Positions 12,527-23,159 of a stretch of 64,000 nt of DNA are shown piece after piece. The position numbers and the translations under genes are program-made. The stretch covers positions 39,728,012 through 39,792,011 of the forward strand of contig CM059971.1 in NCBI GenBank assembly GCA_030490835.1, given 5' to 3'. Position 1 is the stretch's first letter; each line of letters begins with the position of its first letter. The notes under the pieces were generated by a model. The model made no database searches. It saw nothing but the letters and a program-made list of their open reading frames with translations, and was not told the DNA's origin. This stretch comes from Annona cherimola (taxonomy: Eukaryota; Streptophyta; Magnoliopsida; Magnoliales; Annonaceae).

Positions 12527-14137
12527 ATGGCACCAAAAGCTCGACTCCCAAAGCTAGCAGTCAAAAATCCAGCCCAAAGACTAGTGCCCAGACCTTCCCA
12601 ATCCAACACAGAAGAGGAAGTTCCTAGAAAACAAAGGACACCCGCTAAGAGAGCAAGGGAGGAACCATCGACATCAACGGGTAGACGGGTTCGATTTCAA
12701 ACCACTACTCAATCGTCTGATCGAGCTCCGAGGTCGGAAAGTCAACCTCAAAGCTCATCCACCTCAAGAATTCCTATCAAGAAAGGGCAAGTCTTGAAAA
12801 TGCCCATGACCTACTTCAAGACTGAGCAGCAACATACCCGCTTCTACAAACATTTCTATGAACGGAAGGTATTCATTCCCAAGATAATCGATTTAAAATT
12901 TCTTAGCGACTACGAGTTTGATATAGAAGAGTTGCTCGACTTCCAAGGTTGGACACAACTATTAAAGTCTGACGAAAGGATCTATCCCGATCTCACTAGA
13001 CTCTTCTACTATTTATGGGATGATACCAATTTCTCAGCCTATGTTAAAGGAAGCGAGATGTATCTGGGTTCTATAAATAACCCAGATCAAGATGAAGCCT
13101 TAAGGAGAATCGGGAGCATTCTTCAAGTACCCTATGAAGAAGAACGACTTCCTACAGACCTGACAATGGACAAAATCTACAACGAGCTGACAAAGAGCAA
13201 CAAGTACCATGCAGGCACAAAGTTTTTGCATTACATGGATCTTTCTCCTAGGCTCAGAGTCCTCCGTCTGCTAATCGCCCACTGTATCTATCCAAAAGGG
13301 GGCGGGAGAAATCAATTGAATCCACAAGAAGCTATGATCCTGTGGAAGTTAATAAATAAAGTCAAGATCAGCCTTCCCAGGCTCTTTCTAGAAGCCTTGG
13401 CATGCAAGAAAGATAATCCAAGAGGCGTACTACCTTACGGATCCTGGATCACGAGAATCCTTGAGCGGTTCGAGGTAGATATTGACGGGGAACCATATGA
13501 AGTCCCCAAAACGACGAACGCCATCAACAAGGCTCTGCTCCAAAGAATGAAAATCAACCTGGAGCAATTCATAGATGATCGAATCAGGGAGAAGCTAGGC
13601 GAGCCAGCTAGAGAGCATGAGGACCATGCACAAGCTGAGGGGGAGCAACCTCCCGAAGCACCGCCTGCTCAAGAAGAACCCGCATCTCCCATATCGCATG
13701 GATCCTATTCTCTACGAGGATCTGCTGCACCTGAACGGGCGCCTCCAACTTCATCTGAGGAGGTCACCTTGAAGGTTCTTAGAGATGAAATCGTTGCCAT
13801 CCGAGAAGAAATGGGGCAACAAGAGAACCGGATGACAAGTCTTGTAACCGGCGTTCTAAATGCACTTCAGGATATGCATTCCCGACAGGATCGAATCGAT
13901 CAGGAACTGCGTACCATCCGATATCACCTCGCCTCAGGCCGTCACAAGAAACGACCCATGCCTGAACTTGATCCCTTCGAATCGGGTTCAGTTCATCGCG
14001 AGCCGTCTCCTACACCCGTTTCCTCCTTCTACTCATCAGCCCATGTCCGTCCCATCAAACCAACTCAATCTGTCTATCCCATTTCCCAATTTCAATTTAC
14101 CAAGTCTTTGGTAATTGAATCATTTTTGATAGATTGA
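12527..14137 (+). CDS. Env-like third ORF of Sirevirus copia-2 (536 aa, intact)
   Basis: The ATG at 12527 follows the pyrimidine-rich leader and gives MAPKARLPKLAVK. The first about 85 residues are basic and rich in Pro, Ser and Arg. A conserved block follows (about residues 90-350) with YFKTEQQHTRFYKHFYERKV, LLDFQGWTQLL, YPDLTRLFYYLW, LRVLRLLIAHCIYPKGGGRN and NPRGVLPYG; this resembles the plant retrotransposon-associated family annotated as putative plant transposon protein. Then come an acidic proline-rich stretch and a heptad-like coiled coil around residues 405-475. I see no signal peptide and no convincing membrane helix, so an envelope role is doubtful. The function is unknown. It stays open although gag and pol of this element are dead. 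Confidence 0.85.
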   Translation: MAPKARLPKLAVKNPAQRLVPRPSQSNTEEEVPRKQRTPAKRAREEPSTSTGRRVRFQTTTQSSDRAPRSESQPQSSSTSRIPIKKGQVLKMPMTYFKTEQQHTRFYKHFYERKVFIPKIIDLKFLSDYEFDIEELLDFQGWTQLLKSDERIYPDLTRLFYYLWDDTNFSAYVKGSEMYLGSINNPDQDEALRRIGSILQVPYEEERLPTDLTMDKIYNELTKSNKYHAGTKFLHYMDLSPRLRVLRLLIAHCIYPKGGGRNQLNPQEAMILWKLINKVKISLPRLFLEALACKKDNPRGVLPYGSWITRILERFEVDIDGEPYEVPKTTNAINKALLQRMKINLEQFIDDRIREKLGEPAREHEDHAQAEGEQPPEAPPAQEEPASPISHGSYSLRGSAAPERAPPTSSEEVTLKVLRDEIVAIREEMGQQENRMTSLVTGVLNALQDMHSRQDRIDQELRTIRYHLASGRHKKRPMPELDPFESGSVHREPSPTPVSSFYSSAHVRPIKPTQSVYPISQFQFTKSLVIESFLID

Positions 14138-14491
14138 CAAAAAGGGGGAGAAGATAGATTCGGTTTAAGTTTTTTTTTTGGTTGGGTAGTTTGTATCTAG
14201 GGTTTCATTTTTGCTTACTTTGATATTTTGTAAAATGAAACTTGATATATATGAAAGATGCTTTATGATTGCTTGCAAAGATTGGTAAATGATAAACCTG
14301 TTAATGATTGTTTCTATACTTTGCTTAAAAGGTATGCTTTGCTTGAAAAGTATTCAATATGAACTCTACGTTAAATGATCTGAATATGTTTTGAACTCTA
14401 TGACAATGCTCTGTTTCTTTTTAAGAACATGTCTTTGATTGAAAGTTATCAACTCAAATTAAGTTTTGTCAATCATCAAAAAGGGGGAGAT
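14138..14491 (+). promoter_or_regulatory. Post-env region with two polypurine tracts
   Basis: A first AAAAAGGGGGAGAAG tract lies directly after the env-like stop (about 14138-14153), and a second, CATCAAAAAGGGGGAGATT, abuts the LTR (about 14475-14491). The second is the likely plus-strand primer. Duplicated PPT motifs are a known feature of Sireviruses. The bases between them are AT-rich with no coding signal. Confidence 0.8.
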
Positions 14492-16276
14492 TGTTGGAAA
14501 CAATGTTCAAAACAAAACAAAATTGACCAAAGCATGAGTTTTGATGATTAACAAAGACTAATTTGAGTATATCAAGTATACTAATGAGTTTGCCAAATGT
14601 TTTAAGGAACTGAAATAGTCAAGTTGATCCCCAAGTCGACTTGGACTTCGACTTAGGGTGAAGTCGATTCTAAAGTCGACTCCATTATCAACTTGAAACA
14701 GAACTTCAAAGGCAAAATCAAAACTGAAAGAATAGCAGGTGAAGTCGCAGGCTAAGTCGACTCCACTTGCGACTTGGGAAGCCAAGTCGCAAACGAAGTC
14801 GACCTCACTATCGACTTCAGTCGAGAAAAACTGTCCAGGCCTGATTTTGGGTCACAAAGCTGCCCAAGTCGCAGGCCAAGTCGACTCCAGATGCGACTTG
14901 GGTGAAGTCGCAGACAAGGTCGACTCCACCTTCGACTTGAGAAGTTCAGACTTGAAAGATGCATTCCCAAGCTCATTCCAAGAATCTATTTGGACTTTCT
15001 CAAATCCAAGTAATATACAAAGTCCATTTTTAAGAGTATTCTTGAGATTCAAGGTAAAGATTCAAGTTCAAGTTCAAATCAAGTCTATCAAGTCCAAGGC
15101 AAATTTTCAAGCCTGTTTCCAAATGAAGATATATTCAAGATATGAAGATCAAACGACTCCAAAGCAAGCAAGGTGCATGAATATATCATGCAAAGACTCA
15201 AGCTCTCCTAAGTTCTACAAGGTTCAAGCAAATCCAAGATGGATCAAGGTCAAGCTCTTCATAAATCACAAAATCTACAAGTATGAGGAGCCACTTGACA
15301 ATTAAAAGGACTAAAGGAAGAAAGTCAAGCAAGCTAGAAGCAAAATCAAATGAGGATCAAGGCATTATTGGCGAAGACCAAGTCAAGTCGCAACCCAAGT
15401 CGACTCCAGGATCGACTTGAGTTGAAGTCTAAGGCCAAGTCGACCCAAGTCTCAGACTTGGAAATCTGAAGAACCCAAGTCGCAGGCCAGGTCGACTCCA
15501 TGTGCGAATTGGAAGCCAAGTCGCAGGCCAAGTCGACTTCATCTTGGACTTGGCAAATAACGTTCAAATTTTTTGAACGTTGGAGCGCATTTAATGCGCG
15601 CCAACCACCTTCTAACGTTCGGATTCCCTCCACAATTATAAAAGGGAGTTATTGTGGACGAGGGAAGTAGCTGAAAAACATTAAGTGCGCTTAACTCCTA
15701 TATCCAAGAGCTTCAAAGAGATCAAGCCATTCAAAGAAGAAGAACTCTGCTTCAAATTGCTAGAACTCAATATCTGAATCTTCAAAGCCCATGCTACAAG
15801 TTCTTCTCTGCGCCAAATTATTTCTACACATCTGTAAAGTGTAGACTTCTTTTATTATTTCTTTGTGTGTATTGAACTTGATTTAGTTTGAGGAACTAAG
15901 ATCAAGTGAAAGCAAAGTAGTGTGTGATTGGAGTGGAACTCATCACCTACTTGTGCTGAGATTTGTTGAGGCCCCCTAGAGCTGGAATCTAGAAGAGAGC
16001 AGTGACTCTAATTGTATTGAGAGAATACAATAGTGGAACCCAAGTCACAAGGAGTGTGAGCTTGGAAGAGTGGAGTAGGGAGGTTGCCCGAACCACTATA
16101 AAAATCCTGTGTGCTTGATTTATATTTCTGCTCTCTACATTATATTGTTTTCCATTTCGTTTCTTCATTAAGGGGACTAGATTAATCCGGGGTTAAGTTT
16201 CTGTTTAAGTCATAAATTTTTAAATACCCAATTCACCCCTCCCCTCTTGGGTTTTGCCATCAACTCGGGACCAACA
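14492..16276 (+). repeat. 3' LTR of copia-2 (1785 bp)
   Basis: TGTTGGAAAC...GGGACCAACA, matching the 5' LTR. GTCGAC clusters lie at about 14635-14940 and 15395-15545, the GCGCATTTAATGCGC palindrome at about 15585-15600, and TATAAAAG at 15637-15644. Flanked on the right by GGGAC and hAT-like sequence. Confidence 0.94.
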
Positions 16277-16907
16277 GGGACAAGGTCGGTTTGACTCTTA
16301 TTTTTTTCTACCAGGTCTAGGGACAAAATTCGGGTCGGTATCCAACCAGTTTCGGGATAGCGGGTCGGGTCAAAAATACGGATCAAATAAGATAATTTTC
16401 AAAATTTATATATCTATCAAACATAAGTATACATCTATACTAAATTTAAATATTATATGTTTCAATATTTCACTAATTATTTAAAAACACATAATTAAGA
16501 AAACAAAACATTTGAAAATATAATATACATTTATTAAAATAGGTTAATATACAATTACACATGAGGGTTATATCGTACAATTTTTTTATTGATTCTTATA
16601 TTGCATTTTTAATAAATTGATTCTTCTATTGTTAATAGAGTTGATTATAAAAAAGTGAGAAATTTGAAAGAAAATAATAATAATATTTCAATATAGTCTT
16701 ATAATTTTTAATAAATTTATATATGCGGGGCGGGTCGGACTCTTCGGGTCGGGACATGGTTGACCCACCCTAACCCTATTTTTGAATTCGGGTCAAAATT
16801 TCTGACCCAACCCTATACCGAGTCAAAAATATATTGGTTTTACCCGGCCAAAAATGGGTCGGGTCAATACCGGGTCACGGGTCGACCCGCCCCAATTCCC
16901 ACCCCTA
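16277..16907. mobile_element. Fragment of a hAT-like non-autonomous DNA transposon
   Basis: The ends of this stretch are packed with CGGGTCGGGTC/GACCCGACCC motifs around an AT-rich core, and its right end is CCCACCCCTA (reverse complement TAGGGGTGGG), which looks like a plant hAT terminal inverted repeat. No matching left terminus is seen: the element is cut by the copia-2 insertion or deletion at 16276. It lies within the gypsy-1 gag-pol linker. If it is hAT, CTTATCAT (16908-16915) would be one copy of its 8 bp target duplication. Confidence 0.45.
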
Positions 16908-17040
16908 CTTATCATACCTTGCATACTTGATTCTTTACTTGCCATTTTATATCCTTGGTTTCTTCTACCCATAGTGCGTGTGTGGTTACGTATTGGTATG
17001 AATATGTAACATCTGAATTAAATAATGAATTTCTTAAATT

Positions 17041-18380
17041 TTAAATCATACCTATAACTACTTCTTCCTCAGTTTCTTGAGATTCCATTCCGGTGAGGGC
17101 TTGGACATGCACAGGGTTATTGGCTATGGTGGGGGCTTTCTGTTGGTCCAACCTTCCTCGAGTTGGAGCTCCTGTGGTTTGTTCGGGCAGTTGAATGATA
17201 TATGCCCGACTTGGCCACATATGAAGCACTTGGTCATTCCGCATTCCCGAGCCATATGTCTCGCTTGACCACACATAAAACATTTCCTCAATCCTTGTAG
17301 GCATTCACCAGAGTGGTGCTTATGGCAAGTTTTGCAAGGTGAGGTACTCTTTCCCTTGGTACTGGATTCCTCCTTTGCATCCATTGCCTTCTCATTTTTC
17401 CCTTTCTTGACCCCATTTTCCTTGGGAGCCAAGAAGAATTTCTCTTGAGCTTGCCTAAGCTCATGTGTCCTCATGAAGTCCATTTCTAATGCCCTAGCTC
17501 TTTCTATACTAGAGGCATAATCTTTTATTAGTAAGGGGGCTAGTCCCTCCCTTAATTGAGGTCTCAGCCCACGTTTGAACCTCTGTGCCTTATTTTCTGG
17601 CACATTGGCGATCCATGGTACATACCTAACCAAGGCATTGAAACTTGTTGCATATTCTGTTACCGTCATCTTGCCTTGGTAGAGTTTATCAAACTCTATC
17701 ACCTTTTGGCTCTGTAAGCCTACTGAAAGAAACTTTTTATTAAATTCTTCTAAAAATTCTTGCCACGTAACCCATTCTGGGTGTGGCATGGTAACCATCA
17801 ATGTTTCCCACCATTCATAAGCGTCTTTAATCAGCAGGTGGGTAGCACATAAAACTTTCTGTTGATCATTGCAGGGCGAAATCCGAAATAACTTTTTGAT
17901 TTTCATGATCTATTGCTCTGTAATGATGGGGTCTAATTCCCCAGCAAACTTAGGGGGTCGTTGGGCTAGGAAGGTATTAATAGCCTTTCTATCAACTTCT
18001 AGGAGGGCATCTTCTATACCTCTAGAAAAATTAGCGTTGGCCGATGGGACGGGTCTTTCCCCATTATCATCCTGCGGTGGGGCCTGCCGATTTCTCTCCC
18101 ACATACCTTGTATTATATCGGCGGCCTTGGTTGCCCATTGCTACATTGCCTTTTCCACGGCTGCAGCTATCTTTTCTTTTATCTTCCTTTCTGGGTTAGC
18201 TCTCCTTTCATAGAATTCAGAGCTAGCTTCTTCTTGTCGTTGACGAGTCCTTGACGTCAGTCCTTTTGACTCGGACCTTTTTATCCGTTTACTGGTTTCT
18301 CCTACTTCAGGTTGACTAACCGATTCTCCTATTGGTGTCTTCCCTTTATTCAGCCTAGCTCCGGCTCTTGTAGCTGGCAT
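17041..18380 (-). pseudogene. gypsy-1 gag with two CCHC zinc knuckles
   Basis: On the minus strand the start MPATRAGARLNKGK (18380) is followed by an in-frame TAG near 18140 and another stop near 17908, so three open pieces share one gene. The middle and last pieces hold a retrotransposon gag (capsid) domain, with KDAYEWWETL, FLEEFNKKFL and FDKLYQGKMTVTEYATSF. Two adjacent knuckles end the protein, CFMCGQARHMARECG and CFICGQVGHISFNCP. Gag would form the particle and bind the element RNA. The N-terminus resembles the gag start of gypsy-2 (MVETRAGLRRNKGK), so the two families are related. The premature stops mean it is no longer functional. Confidence 0.88.
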
Positions 18381-18689
18381 TTTTGCTTTCTATATGCACA
18401 AAACTTTGGTTAGTATCATAAAATTCTTATAATAATAACATTTATAATATTCATAACATTATTCATATTCAAGCATATATGTCACACACATCTATATATG
18501 TTTCTCATAAATATATCATTTTAATCAATATCATAGAAGTATTATAACCTCTTAAACAAGTAAATTCAAAACATTTGTTCTTTCTTTTCATGCCTATCTA
18601 TCAATTCGTGTTCTATTTCTAACTTTTGTTATATCATTCCTTTTCTACCACCATTCTTAATTTTTCTCTTTCCATGCCTATTTTCCAAT

Positions 18690-19036
18690 CCTTGCTCTGA
18701 TACTACTTTTGTGGTATCAGACCTATCCTTTAGTTATCATTTATTTTCTCCTTCTCCCACCTATTTTCCAATCCTTACTCTGATACTACTTTTGTGGTAT
18801 CAGACCAATCCTTTATTATCCTTTATTTTCTCCTTCTCCTGCCTTTTTACCAATCCTTGCTCTGATACTACTTTTGTGGTATCAGACCTATTCTTTAGTT
18901 ATCCTTTATTTTCTCCTTCTCCCGCCTATTTACCAATCCTTGCTCTGATACTACTTTTGTGGTATCAGACCTATCCTTTAGTTATCCTTTATTTTCTTCA
19001 TCTTCTGCCTATTTACCAATCCTTGCTCTGATACAA
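18690..19036 (-). repeat. 83-bp tandem repeat carrying primer-binding-site motifs
   Basis: CCTTGCTCTGATAC-type sequence (once CCTTACTCTGATAC) starts at 18690, 18773, 18855, 18938 and 19021, a period of 82-83 bp. On the minus strand each gives GTATCAGAGCAAGG, the initiator-Met PBS core. The copy next to the LTR reads TTGTATCAGAGCAAGG, with the usual TGG mutated. Four of the five copies also contain an inverted repeat, TCTGATACTAC followed by GTGGTATCAGA, able to form an 11-bp stem around a short loop. The array lies between the 5' LTR and gag, that is in the RNA leader. Confidence 0.9.
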
Positions 19037-19041
19037 TCTTC

Positions 19042-21592
19042 TATGGCACCCCGAACCGAGGCGTCACATTTGTCCTTACTCTGGGATCTTGTCGATTAGT
19101 AAATGTGAGTCAGGATTATTGCCCTGATCATGCAGCGGGTTCTTAATTGGATCTCGTCTAATTTTTTTTCTTTTTTTTTTCATTCGTCACTTAAGCATAC
19201 ACTATATTCATAATGAACTCATCCATATCATCATAAACCATTCATATCTTCTTTTTATTGAAAAAATTCACATAAGTACAATCATGTCTTCAACATGATT
19301 ATCATCATAAGTACATTTGTCCCTTTGGACGCATACATATAACTACAATTAAATTTGCCAGCCATTTCTACCTGGCATCCTTTAAGAATCAGCTCCATAG
19401 CCTGTTTGTCATTTTGAAAACACATATGAGTAATAATACTCAATAAGCAAGCTTTTTTCTTTGGCAAGTAAATATTTTTCTTTCATTCAAAAGCATTTCT
19501 CCCCATTTGGTAGTAGACACTTACCAAGTGATCAATTACCAATGGGACAGAAACCTTTTCATGCATTTCATGATAATGCAATGCATTCATTCATTCATGA
19601 CTTTCCTTGTGCCTCCAACCTTTGGGAGGACGCCGTCGGCATACAGCCCTTGCGACTCGGCAATAGTGAAGGGGGACCCTCTGATCCGCTTACTACCTTC
19701 ACCAAAGTCTCTTCCTTGTGCACCATGTTCATACATACATATGCCTGCATAACATGCTCCATAAAACTTGATAAATCATTTAGAAAGTAATTTAACAAGC
19801 AATTAGCAATCATTTCATGTAAAGCATTATAAGAATGACCATCCTTAAATAAATTCATAAAATACGTAAGCAAACAATTTGCAATCATTTAGAAATATTT
19901 TAAAAAGCATATAGCTTGTTTACGCCCTTAGTCTGTGTCCTTCACATTTTCCTTTCCTTTTCCTATACAAGGAAAAATGATATTTTATCTATATTATTTC
20001 ATGTCTTAGATTGCTTCTCATGTATGCTTCATAATCATTTATTACCTCATTGCTATAGAGGTTATCCCTTTATAAATACTTGATCATTACCTCCTTATAT
20101 AGATTTTTATCCATAAATCCTTTAAAAATTTCATTCATATATCCTCACTATTCATGGGTTTCAAAAATTGGCATTTTTTCCAAAAATAAAAAATACCATG
20201 ACATAGCTTATGCTTAATATATCATGAAAATTTTCATAAATTTTGAATTTATCATCATTTACTTGGCTAAATAAATCACTTTCTCCATATACTAAAAATC
20301 AACATAAATTCACTTAAACATAATCCTTAATTTCGAAAATCATGAAATTAATATATCATCATTATAACATCATATTTATCATAATCATACATCCCAAATC
20401 ATAATTTATCAATTTTGGAGTATTATTTTCATATATCATATGCTATCTTCCTGAATACCCTATCTTCGCTCTAAATTTTTGATATTTTGGCACAACACCG
20501 ATTAAGCATTGTATCTATACTTATTTTCTCATACTTAGGCATTATCTAAGCATATTTTTACCCCATTTAACATCCAAAAAAATTTGGGTAGAAATCACTT
20601 ACCCGAAGTGGAGATACACCCCTTTTTCTCACACTTCCTCTCTTTAACTTACTCCTTTCTTTCCTTGGACTTGTGGGATGGTTTGGGGACTTGGAATGGC
20701 TCAAATGGAGTTGGATTTTGATGTCCTTGGACGTTCACCCTGCTTCCCTATTTATAGGGTTACATTTTTCAAAAATTTAGAATTTACCCCCTAGCTTTGA
20801 GGTATTTAATTATAAATTGGTATTTCTTTTTAGTTTTAAAAATTACTTTGAGTCAAGAGCTGCCCACCCTAGGCCTGCTCCAGCCCCCCATGCAGCCCTA
20901 TTTTTTACCTATTTTTTTATTTTTAAAATTATTTAATTTAGGCTAAATAAATCTTAGCCATTGATTAAAGATGAGGTTGATCATGGACCATTGATTTTGG
21001 TCAATCCTCCAACTTCCTCCCCTGCTGCAGCAGCCACTTCATTCATTTTTTTATTTTTAATTATTTATTTAAATAAAAAGTCAAAAGCTATTTAATGAAA
21101 AAGAGAAGTTACTTTTTTATCATCATTTGACATGTCATCTTGACCATTGATTTATGATTTTCATCACATATTAACCCATCCATCATGTTCATCATGAATT
21201 TTTAACCATTCATAAAAAATTTCATCGAATTCCGACGCCCAGATTGCAACTTATGAATTTTTCTTTATTTTTCCACTAAAATCCAAAATCGGATTAAAAT
21301 AACAAAAAGAATTGCTATTTCGTCCTGTAGTGATTAAATCTCCTTTTTGTCTTTTTATGATTAGGTTAATCCAAGTGATTAACTCTTAATCACGTGTCTT
21401 AATCCCTGATTACTATTCAAGTCTACTATTCATGGGCACTATTCACGGGGTTAAATTTCCAATTGCATTATTTCAATCTCCAGTACACATATCCACCAAT
21501 AGAATTCATGAATTTTCATTTATCACAAAAATAATTACAAAAATTCTAGAGTTACAATGTCGAAATGACGCGTATACAGTCAGGGTTCCACA
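19042..21592 (-). repeat. 5' LTR of gypsy-1 (2551 bp)
   Basis: Minus-strand LTR with start TGTGGAACCC at 21592 and end GGGGTGCCATA at 19042 (canonical CA end changed). It is homologous over its length, in opposite orientation, to the solo LTR at 49769-52287. The AT-rich body has no credible gene; short open frames inside it are chance. Confidence 0.9.
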
Positions 21593-21778
21593 TTCCTCTT
21601 CTATATCATTTTCAGGGCTTTCATTAGTTCTTCTTTGTTGATTTCTTTGATTAGGTCCTTGTGTCACCGGCCTTTCTCTTTTAGGTCGGCTAGACTCGCC
21701 AACTTCATGTTGGCTTGGAACTTTGGTCGCTGTTTCTTTTCCTTTATTTCTCCTTAATCCTGCCCTTGTTTCCACCAT
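21593..21778 (-). pseudogene. gypsy-2 gag start, cut by gypsy-1 insertion
   Basis: The ATG on the minus strand at 21778 gives MVETRAGLRRNKGKETATKV, matching the pattern of the gypsy-1 gag N-terminus. The frame runs about 60 residues (basic, then Gln/Asn-rich) and is interrupted at 21593 by the gypsy-1 LTR. The remainder lies beyond gypsy-1, outside the window. Confidence 0.7.
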
Positions 21779-22184
21779 GGTGCTAATCTGGGTATATAAC
21801 AGCACACTTTTCATTTTCAATTAACGTTAGATCATTATGTATGCATTTCATTTACAATCAATGTTAAATCATTGCATACGCATTTAATCATCACATGGTC
21901 ACAACCAATTCATTCAATCACAATCATATCATATCATTCAAGCTCATTCATTCATATATCTAAAACTCTTAAATTTAGTTATATCAACATATTCATTCAT
22001 ATTCATCATATTCATATCATCACATCCATAGTTAGTACATGTGAAAGTATAACACACTTATGTACACATAACATAGCACACACATTTTGCTTATATACAT
22101 GTCAGTCAACCATAAAGACTAAAACCATATTGTCATCAAACCACACTTATACATACACAACCTTAACAAAAGAAAACAAAAACG
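21779..22184 (-). other. gypsy-2 spacer between upstream ORF and gag
   Basis: AT-rich sequence with many CATT/ATCAT runs on the plus strand. I see no coding or RNA signal; it is probably leader sequence between the two gypsy-2 ORFs. Confidence 0.5.
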
Positions 22185-22964
22185 TCATCGTCTGCCTGGG
22201 CCTCTCCTTAGACGTCGTCTATGACTACGTGGAACTTGTGAAGGTGCCTCCGTGATCATGCTAGTGTCAGACCACCCACGGACCTCATCCACTCTACTAT
22301 CATTGTCATCATCATCGTCCTCTTCCTCTTCATCCTCACTTACAAACTCTACTATCTCCTCCTCTACTTCCTCTTCTTCTTCCTCCTCTTCCTCGACAGG
22401 CTCGAGGAATTCCATAGGATCATCATCGTCATTAATTTCCGCAAGTCGGACAATTTCACCTGTATTCTCCATTATGTAAAGCATGACCTCATTGGGTCGA
22501 GGAGCTGTAGGTACTTCATTGACTCCCTTAGCACGACGTTTTTCAATATAGAGGGTCATGTCTATTTCTCGTTGGTGGAGTCTATCCCAAGGTGCTCCAT
22601 AACGAAACTGAACACAACTATCGACAAACTTATACCATGGGCCTGCGTCAGGTGGTGTGGGTGCTGAAGTCTTTCTCCAAAAATCCTTTTGATCTTGTGG
22701 ATCCACTCTATCAGTAGGAACACGGGGAGACCGGGGAACACCAAGGTACGTTCCTGGGAGGACTCATGGCCTAGATTCATAACTTGAGGGCTCTCCTAGA
22801 CCATGCCCGTGCTGACCAGGGGGGACTACTGGGAATTGTACAGTGTTTCGTTGTGATCCCCACCACCTATTAATATTCTCCTCCCTTCGTTGTCTCCTCT
22901 CCTCCTCCTCTCTCTCCTTTTGCAGTTCCGCCGCACTCATCATCCTTTTACCCCTATCCGCCAT
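22185..22964 (-). pseudogene. gypsy-2 upstream ORF with acidic C-terminus, unrecognised
   Basis: The minus-strand ATG at 22964 gives MADRGKRMMSAAELQKEREE. One TGA (22764-22766) interrupts a frame that otherwise continues to 22185, about 259 codons. The N-terminus is charged and helix-like (EREEEERRQRREEN). The middle (DAGPWYKFVDSCVQFRYGAP) is neutral. A region of roughly 45 residues is almost all Glu/Asp, and the last residues are Arg-rich (HRRRLRRGPGRR). It lies between the gypsy-2 PBS and gag, an unusual place for an ORF in a chromovirus-like element. I do not recognise the protein. It could be an extra retrotransposon ORF or a captured host fragment. Confidence 0.55.
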
Positions 22965-23138
22965 CTGTACAAACATAGCAATCAAATTGCATTGCAAAAA
23001 TAATTTATCATCATATGGCATGCATTTCATCATGTTATAAACATACATAATCATCATATAATCATGTATAATCATGCATATCTCATTATATTCATTCAAT
23101 CTTCTATACTTTGAAATTTTCCATGCCTATTTACCAAT

Positions 23139-23154
23139 CCATGCTTTGATACCA
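23139..23154 (-). promoter_or_regulatory. gypsy-2 primer-binding site (initiator tRNA-Met-like)
   Basis: On the minus strand TGGTATCAAAGCATGG follows the LTR end after five bases (GAGCT). It differs from the usual TGGTATCAGAGC by G to A. The downstream bases (ATTGGTAAATAGGCA) match the unit sequence of the gypsy-1 PBS array. Confidence 0.75.
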
Positions 23155-23159
23155 AGCTC

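Larger units (their letters stand above)
5362..16276 (+). mobile_element. copia-2: near-complete Sirevirus-type Ty1/copia retrotransposon, pol decayed
   Basis: Order: 5' LTR, initiator-Met PBS, gag, pol (protease-integrase-RT-RNase H), env-like ORF, polypurine tracts, 3' LTR. The 5' LTR lacks its first 34 bases. Allowing for that, the two LTRs are 1784 and 1785 bp. I count roughly 18-20 substitutions by eye (about 1%), so the insertion is fairly recent but older than copia-4. No target duplication can be verified because the 5' boundary was deleted; the 3' flank is GGGAC. Gag and pol carry at least five disabling lesions, while the env-like ORF is open. Confidence 0.95.
16908..21592 (-). mobile_element. 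gypsy-1: 5' half of a long-LTR Ty3/gypsy element (chromovirus-like)
   Basis: Minus-strand order: 5' LTR (21592 to 19042), a tandem PBS array, gag (18380 to 17041), then a linker broken by the hAT-like and copia insertions. The pol remnant at 3077-3640 is its probable continuation. Its LTR family is the same as the solo LTR at 49769-52287. It inserted into the gag start of gypsy-2; the flank TTCCT (21593-21597) should be half of its target duplication. The bases 16908-17040 between the hAT-like fragment and gag have no recognisable domain. Confidence 0.88.

Noticed and set aside
12527..14137. Calling the third ORF a true viral envelope gene
   Set aside because: I see no signal peptide, membrane anchor or cleavage site; only position and family tradition support the name, so env-like is used.
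18711..19031. 106-codon ORF over the PBS array
   Set aside because: The protein is itself an internal repeat caused by the 83-bp tandem units; a noncoding leader explains it better.
18690..19036. CRISPR-like array
   Set aside because: The repeats are contiguous 83-bp tandem units without unique spacers, in a plant retrotransposon leader.
22252..22479. Serine-rich plus-strand ORF
   Set aside because: Antisense of the Glu/Asp codon tract (GAG/GAT repeats) of the gypsy-2 upstream ORF.
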